Shown: piece after piece, positions 59,301-64,000 of the stretch | Layout of the letters: each line of letters opens with the position of its first letter | Numbering within the stretch: position 1 is the first letter of the stretch | Assembly (NCBI GenBank): GCA_035079385.1 | Contig: JAVHKY010000028.1 | Span: forward strand, 3,348,001-3,412,000 | Direction: 5' to 3' | DNA: 64,000 bases | Origin: Aspidiotus rigidus | Taxonomy: Eukaryota > Arthropoda > Insecta > Hemiptera > Diaspididae | Notes under the pieces: model-generated | The model's input: the letters and a program-made list of their open reading frames with translations, nothing else | Told to the model about the DNA's origin: nothing | Database searches by the model: none | Position numbers and translations under genes: made by a program

Positions 59301-59339
59301 CAAAGCCCCACCATGGCTTAGCAGATTTAGATCCGCTGG

Positions 59340-60250
59340 TAAAATAGGGTTGGTGGATCGGAAAATTTCAATAGCGATAATGTTTCTGATGAGCTGTCGG
59401 TATACAGAGTTATAAGTTTGGAGATTGTCAGCAAGATCGAGTCGGTTTTCTGGGGGAGGGGTTAGCTACGGAAAAGTGGATAATATGAGCGGAGTAGATG
59501 GTTCAATTTGAGGTGTTTGAACAGTTCAGATTTAAGAGGAAGCAGAGCATTACGTCGGAAGAGTGCGGGCACGTAGATTGGAAGCTAAGTGAACTGAGCT
59601 GTGGTTGCAAGAAAATTGGCAGTGAGAGTTAGGAAACGGAATTTGATGGGGGGACGGGTCACTAGCTTCAACGCAGAGACTGAGAGTGAGGCTAGGTCGT
59701 TACTTCAAAAGCGTACACATTAACAGACAGAAGAAAGTTGTGTGGATTATTATTAAAAAATAATATTTGATAAAGTTGAGTTTTGCAAGAGGGGAGAGTT
59801 GGATGGGTTAAAAAGTGTTATGTGGGTGGTTGCTGCTTAATATCAGGTAGAAATGTGATCAGTAACGGGATATCTTTTTGGCGAGTGAAGTGTTACAAGG
59901 ACAAATCAGGTGTCGACGATTATGAATAAGTTTACAGTAAATAATTGGTTGATTAAACATAATTCTGTGTTACAATGTGGGCAGCGGGGTCACGAGTTAA
60001 GTGAGAGTAAGAAGCACTTGATTTTATCGATCCAAAGAAATGAGAAAGTTTCTCATGGCAGAACATACGGGATAAGCATAGAGGATGAATGAAAATATTG
60101 AATTGATGGAGAAGGCTTCTCGAAGAGGAGCAGAGATCAGAGAATAGACAAACTAACAGTTGAGAATGAGTAATTGGACAAGTAATGGAGGATTGTCGAT
60201 CATTAAGAAATTACAGGCTTGGGTTAGGTACGTACCAGAGTTCCGTCCAA
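59340..60250 (-). pseudogene. Possible jockey-like LINE remnant
   Basis: Minus-strand reading gives LLPLKSELFKHLKLNHLLRS and nearby stretches that look like the segment between RT and RNase H in jockey-type LINEs. Frames break often and no catalytic motif is seen. It could be related to the LINE at 0.85-2.4 kb. Confidence 0.35.
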
Positions 60251-63200
60251 AGGGTGGGCATTTCTGCATAATATATAAACAAATATATCTCCTTTTCATG
60301 TAAATACATTGTATCGTGCGCATATCCTTGAGCATATTTTTGGAGTCATTTTTCTGTATTACCACTATACCATGTTGCCGTTGTCCACCTTTGTCAAGAT
60401 CAGGTTATGTTCTTCTGTAAATTTATTCTTGAAAATACTCTTGTGGCTCCCATCCTCACGTGGGCTAAACAACATGTCTTCTTTTCGGTATGTTGTAAAG
60501 ATGACCCTTTTGGAAAATTACAAGCTACTGTCTTATTTGGTCACCAAAATTGGATGAAAATGAATCCATGCAAATTGCGAGTCTTTAAGATAAGAGAAAT
60601 TATTTTTCAAATGAAGCATTCAAACTGAAAACTTTCATACTTGGGAAAAATCGTAGGCAAATTCATTATTTTGAAAGACGACTTTCAAATTGGGGAGTAG
60701 CCGTTTATGGTGCGCTGTCCATTGGTCGCTCATAATGGCTACAACCTGATAAGGATGATCTTAAAAACTCAAAACGTCTTCTCTCTCGCAATTGCTTAGT
60801 GAAAGTCGTGTATAATATGATCGCTCGTTTATTCACGTACATTTTCTAAACAATCCGCCCCATTTTCCTATATTTGCAACGCGGATTCCGTATCATGTAG
60901 ATATGCGACGACAGAAACGACGACGATTGAAGCTTAAGTGATACATTCTATCTTTTTTCCTTCCTTCCTTCCTTCATTTTATTGGGATTTTAAGAAAATC
61001 CTCGCATCCGAAACGTGAAAAATGTTCTTTGATAGTCACGACGATCTCTCTACAGTATACTGACTTCATTTGGAATACAGCCAGAAGAGGAAAAACCTTT
61101 ACAATAACTAATGTCTACCTACTACTTATCTGTCTTTTTAGTTTTTTCCTACGCTGATATTCCTCAAGTTCTCTATTGGCGTTTACATTAAAACTACATT
61201 AACCGCCGAATTGATTGGTTTTCTTTTCTATCCGCCGTATATCGGTTTCTCTCGGTCTTCCTTTTTTCCCCCTTCCCCATCCCAAAGCGAATGCCGAAAG
61301 TTTATAAGTTCTGTTTTTAATTCCGTCGCGTATCCCGACTCAATTATAAGAAGTTCGAATGCAAAATTTATTACCTTTAATAAAGTTTCTTTTTTCTCCC
61401 TTAAAGTGAACTTTCTGTAGCCTGGTATCGCGTCGCATCTCATCTCATAAACTAATTTAGCGCGGAGGTCTATATGATCCGATATAATCATACGTACGGG
61501 GTAGGGGTACGTGGATGGAGCGTAACCGGAGCTTATACCTCGGCGCTCTTCATCATTGCTGTACGTAGCGTGTACAGTTAAACGTTGGTAATTATACCTC
61601 CGCGTTCATAGTTCAATTTACCTCGGACTGATTTATCGCGCTTAGAACTTCCATTTCGATATATACGTCCCCAATATGGTACAGTACGAGCGTACGTATA
61701 TATCAATTCGTACGCATATTTCTCCACGTAAGCTTTCTCCAATCCTGCTCCTGAGCTGTAGACAAAGACAGAAAGAACGACATAGACAATGTGAACGGAG
61801 ACGAGTAAAACCAATTAATTTTAATGTGCGTCGATGGTCTATGCAATCCCATTCCTATGTTCTCTATTTGACGTACGCCCATGTTAATGAAGTCGTTAAA
61901 ACACGCATAGTCGGCTATTCGCCGTACCACCAAAATAGTACCCGTGCGATATAATTTAGTTACCATCCTTATTTCCCCCAAACTCAATCAACGTTCGTTT
62001 GACCATCAATGTCTGCGCAATTTTCTTTTCGTTTTGCTGTCTGAAAAAATCGACCCCTGTTTCTATTAAACTAAGTGCATTCGTCTTGTTTGTGACTTTT
62101 TCCACTTTTTGTTTTCTTCATCTCTCGTTTCATTCGATTCATCTTTCGAGAAAGAAACTTTCTGGAGAATTATTGAAGAGCATCTTCGAAATAAACGCCA
62201 AACGCCAGTCATACAATTTCTTTCCACAAACCGATTCAAAAGATAAGCGGTATTTTGCCTCTAGCCAAATTACAAAGAAAGATTCAATTCGTATTTTGTC
62301 CATAGTAATAAGTCAGCAAGTTTACAACTGTCGTGCTGAGAAAGTTTGAACTGTTGGAGAAACGAACATCAAAGATAGTCCAGCGTCTTTTCGCAAAATT
62401 GTGCACTTTGGGTTAAATGCATAGTACGAGAATACACAAGATACACCTAAAATCCATTTCCAGATTGAAGCTTCTTTTTTTTTTCTCTTTTAGACGGATT
62501 GGTTTGTTGACATCTTATCTGTATAACAGCAATCTAAGTTATACTGTTCATGCGGATGGCAAAGGGTACCCTTATAGCATGTTAGTGATTCACCTTCAAC
62601 TGTTTTTCCTTTTTCTGTCGGTCAGTCCGCACCGTTCTCTTTACCAGAGTTGTTCGATTCTGGCTTCCCTGCATTGAGGGTCTCTCTCCGAGTCCTCTGG
62701 CTTGTCTTCTAGGTGGCCTTATGGGAGTACATGCTCAACAGTCTATTCTGGAGCTCCGCATGGACAACCACTCGGAGCCAGTAAAGCAATTCTATGCAGT
62801 TTTGTTGGCTATGAAGAGGGAAGAGCTTTCATAATCTATTTTTTTCGGTGCTTAGATTCTCATTCAGAACCACAGCCGGTGGAGGGAGGGCAGACGGTAA
62901 TATTTCCGCCAACGGTCGACCTTTCTTCAGATTCCCTTCATCGGAACTACACCGAGTTGAAGCGATGGCGAAGAAGGGATATATATATAAAGACCGAAGC
63001 TCCAAATTTTTCCAAGGCCAAGCAAGCGGATGTACAGACACAAATTCATAAATTTAAGGGAGGGGATGGGTCTTAATGAACATATCAAAGGTCGAAAATG
63101 TCTACATCTCCGAGGACGCACATTCACGGAATGGAGGAAAAGCTGGATAATGAGTCAAAATCCAGATTAAACTAAGGAGAGAAAAAAGAGACGACATAAG

Positions 63201-64000
63201 AAGCAGTGACGTGACACAGTATGAATATGTCGGGAGAATGTCAGTGGGACGGGTCATTCAGGATGGTGATCAAGTGATTCTCTAAAGGTCTTTGAGGTTG
63301 AAAGACTCTACGAAAACAGAGGATTACGATTGCAGATCAAATGAGGTCTACATGAAAGATGAAAGTTAAAAGACAACATTACATATCATTTTACGATCGA
63401 ACCACAATTTTTTTTGTCGAAGTTTATCACCATTTGAGGACTCAGTTTGGCTCTTCCGGTCCACAGTCTAAGTTGGACCTAATAAATAGAATCGTATGTA
63501 GCTAAAAGTCAAGATGAATGTTGTCGAGTCAAGAAAGGGAGAAAAAATGGAAAAACGGACGTCGAAAAAATGGATGAAATAGAGAGAAAAAATTTCATTA
63601 GATTGAGAGAAATGAAATCGTACGTTTGGACATTGAAAAGTAATTTCGGTCCAATAATCAGCGCATTCTCGAACGAATAAAAACGCCTTTCTTTTCTTTT
63701 TTTCTTCTCTCTTCGCCAGATTTTGCTTGAAAGCATTTGATACTTCTCTTACCCTGAGGTACAAATGAAGCTTTGTGTGTACACAAGTTGTGCGAGCTGT
63801 AGTACAACGTACTAACAGTGTACTATACATGTTTCCCCAGTGTACTACGGATTTAGTATTTGTCCATTTGTTTGCCGAACATACAAGTAAACACGTTCAC
63901 GTTCGTGAATATCTTAGTTGTAATGAAAAAGCTATATTGTGTTTAAGTCGTGTGCACCTGACTCCAAAGTTTTATTTGCGTGCACTCGTCCGTTAGCGTT
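60251..64000. other. No gene recognised
   Basis: A ttcc microsatellite lies at about 60959-60975. Frames of 61-124 codons (61211, 61676, 61999, 62702, 63468) show no known domain. The 62702-63076 frame is the longest and has no recognisable product. The window ends without a feature crossing the border that I can identify. Confidence 0.35.

Noticed and set aside
62702..63076. 124-codon frame
   Set aside because: No domain, no splice or promoter support, and length not remarkable in this composition.

Overview
This 64 kb window looks like gene-poor, repeat-rich arthropod DNA, most likely from an insect. It is AT-rich by eye and has no bacterial-style operons. Almost every recognisable coding stretch comes from a transposable element: a BEL/Pao LTR retrotransposon, jockey-like and R1-like LINEs, and several Penelope-like elements (PLEs) with GIY-YIG domains. 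I cannot name the species. The only plausible host gene is an 18-finger C2H2 zinc-finger protein at about 30.5-32.3 kb.

Layout. 0.85-2.4 kb: a decayed jockey-like LINE on the minus strand, split by an insertion that carries a hammerhead-like hairpin motif. 3.1-4.0 kb: one copy of a dispersed minisatellite family (called family X here) and a TIR element of about 500 bp. 6.4-8.3 kb: a degenerate satellite of about 140 bp units with a nested foldback element and a tRNA-like module enclosed in inverted repeats. 11.7-16.5 kb: several MITE or foldback elements. 16.6-20.8 kb: a BEL/Pao element on the minus strand with two identical 180 bp LTRs. Its pol is frameshifted, and gag, protease and the primer-binding site are missing. 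21.8-25.7 kb: two PLE remnants. 26.4-28.4 kb: nested foldback elements and an almost perfect palindrome of 2 x 105 bp. 29.1-29.8 kb: a hAT-like MITE and family X. 30.5-32.6 kb: the zinc-finger gene and its decayed 3' fingers. 37-45.5 kb: family X copies, an R1-like LINE 3' end, a 33 bp minisatellite and a PLE on the minus strand cut by later insertions. 48.6-49.7 kb: an R1-like LINE. 51.3-51.7 kb: family X. 53.0-54.3 kb: a PLE on the plus strand. 57.6-60.2 kb: family X, a PLE of a second lineage on the minus strand and a doubtful LINE. The rest shows no supportable gene.

The elements are layered. MITEs hold foldbacks, a satellite holds a foldback, and a PLE holds a 113 bp SINE-like insert with a 12 bp target duplication, so relative ages can be read. 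The main leads are the exact LTR-to-pol junction of the BEL element, the very young 105 bp palindrome, the tRNA-like sequence inside inverted repeats, the hammerhead-like hairpins and the long-linker zinc-finger array. All calls come from reading motifs by eye; no database search was run.
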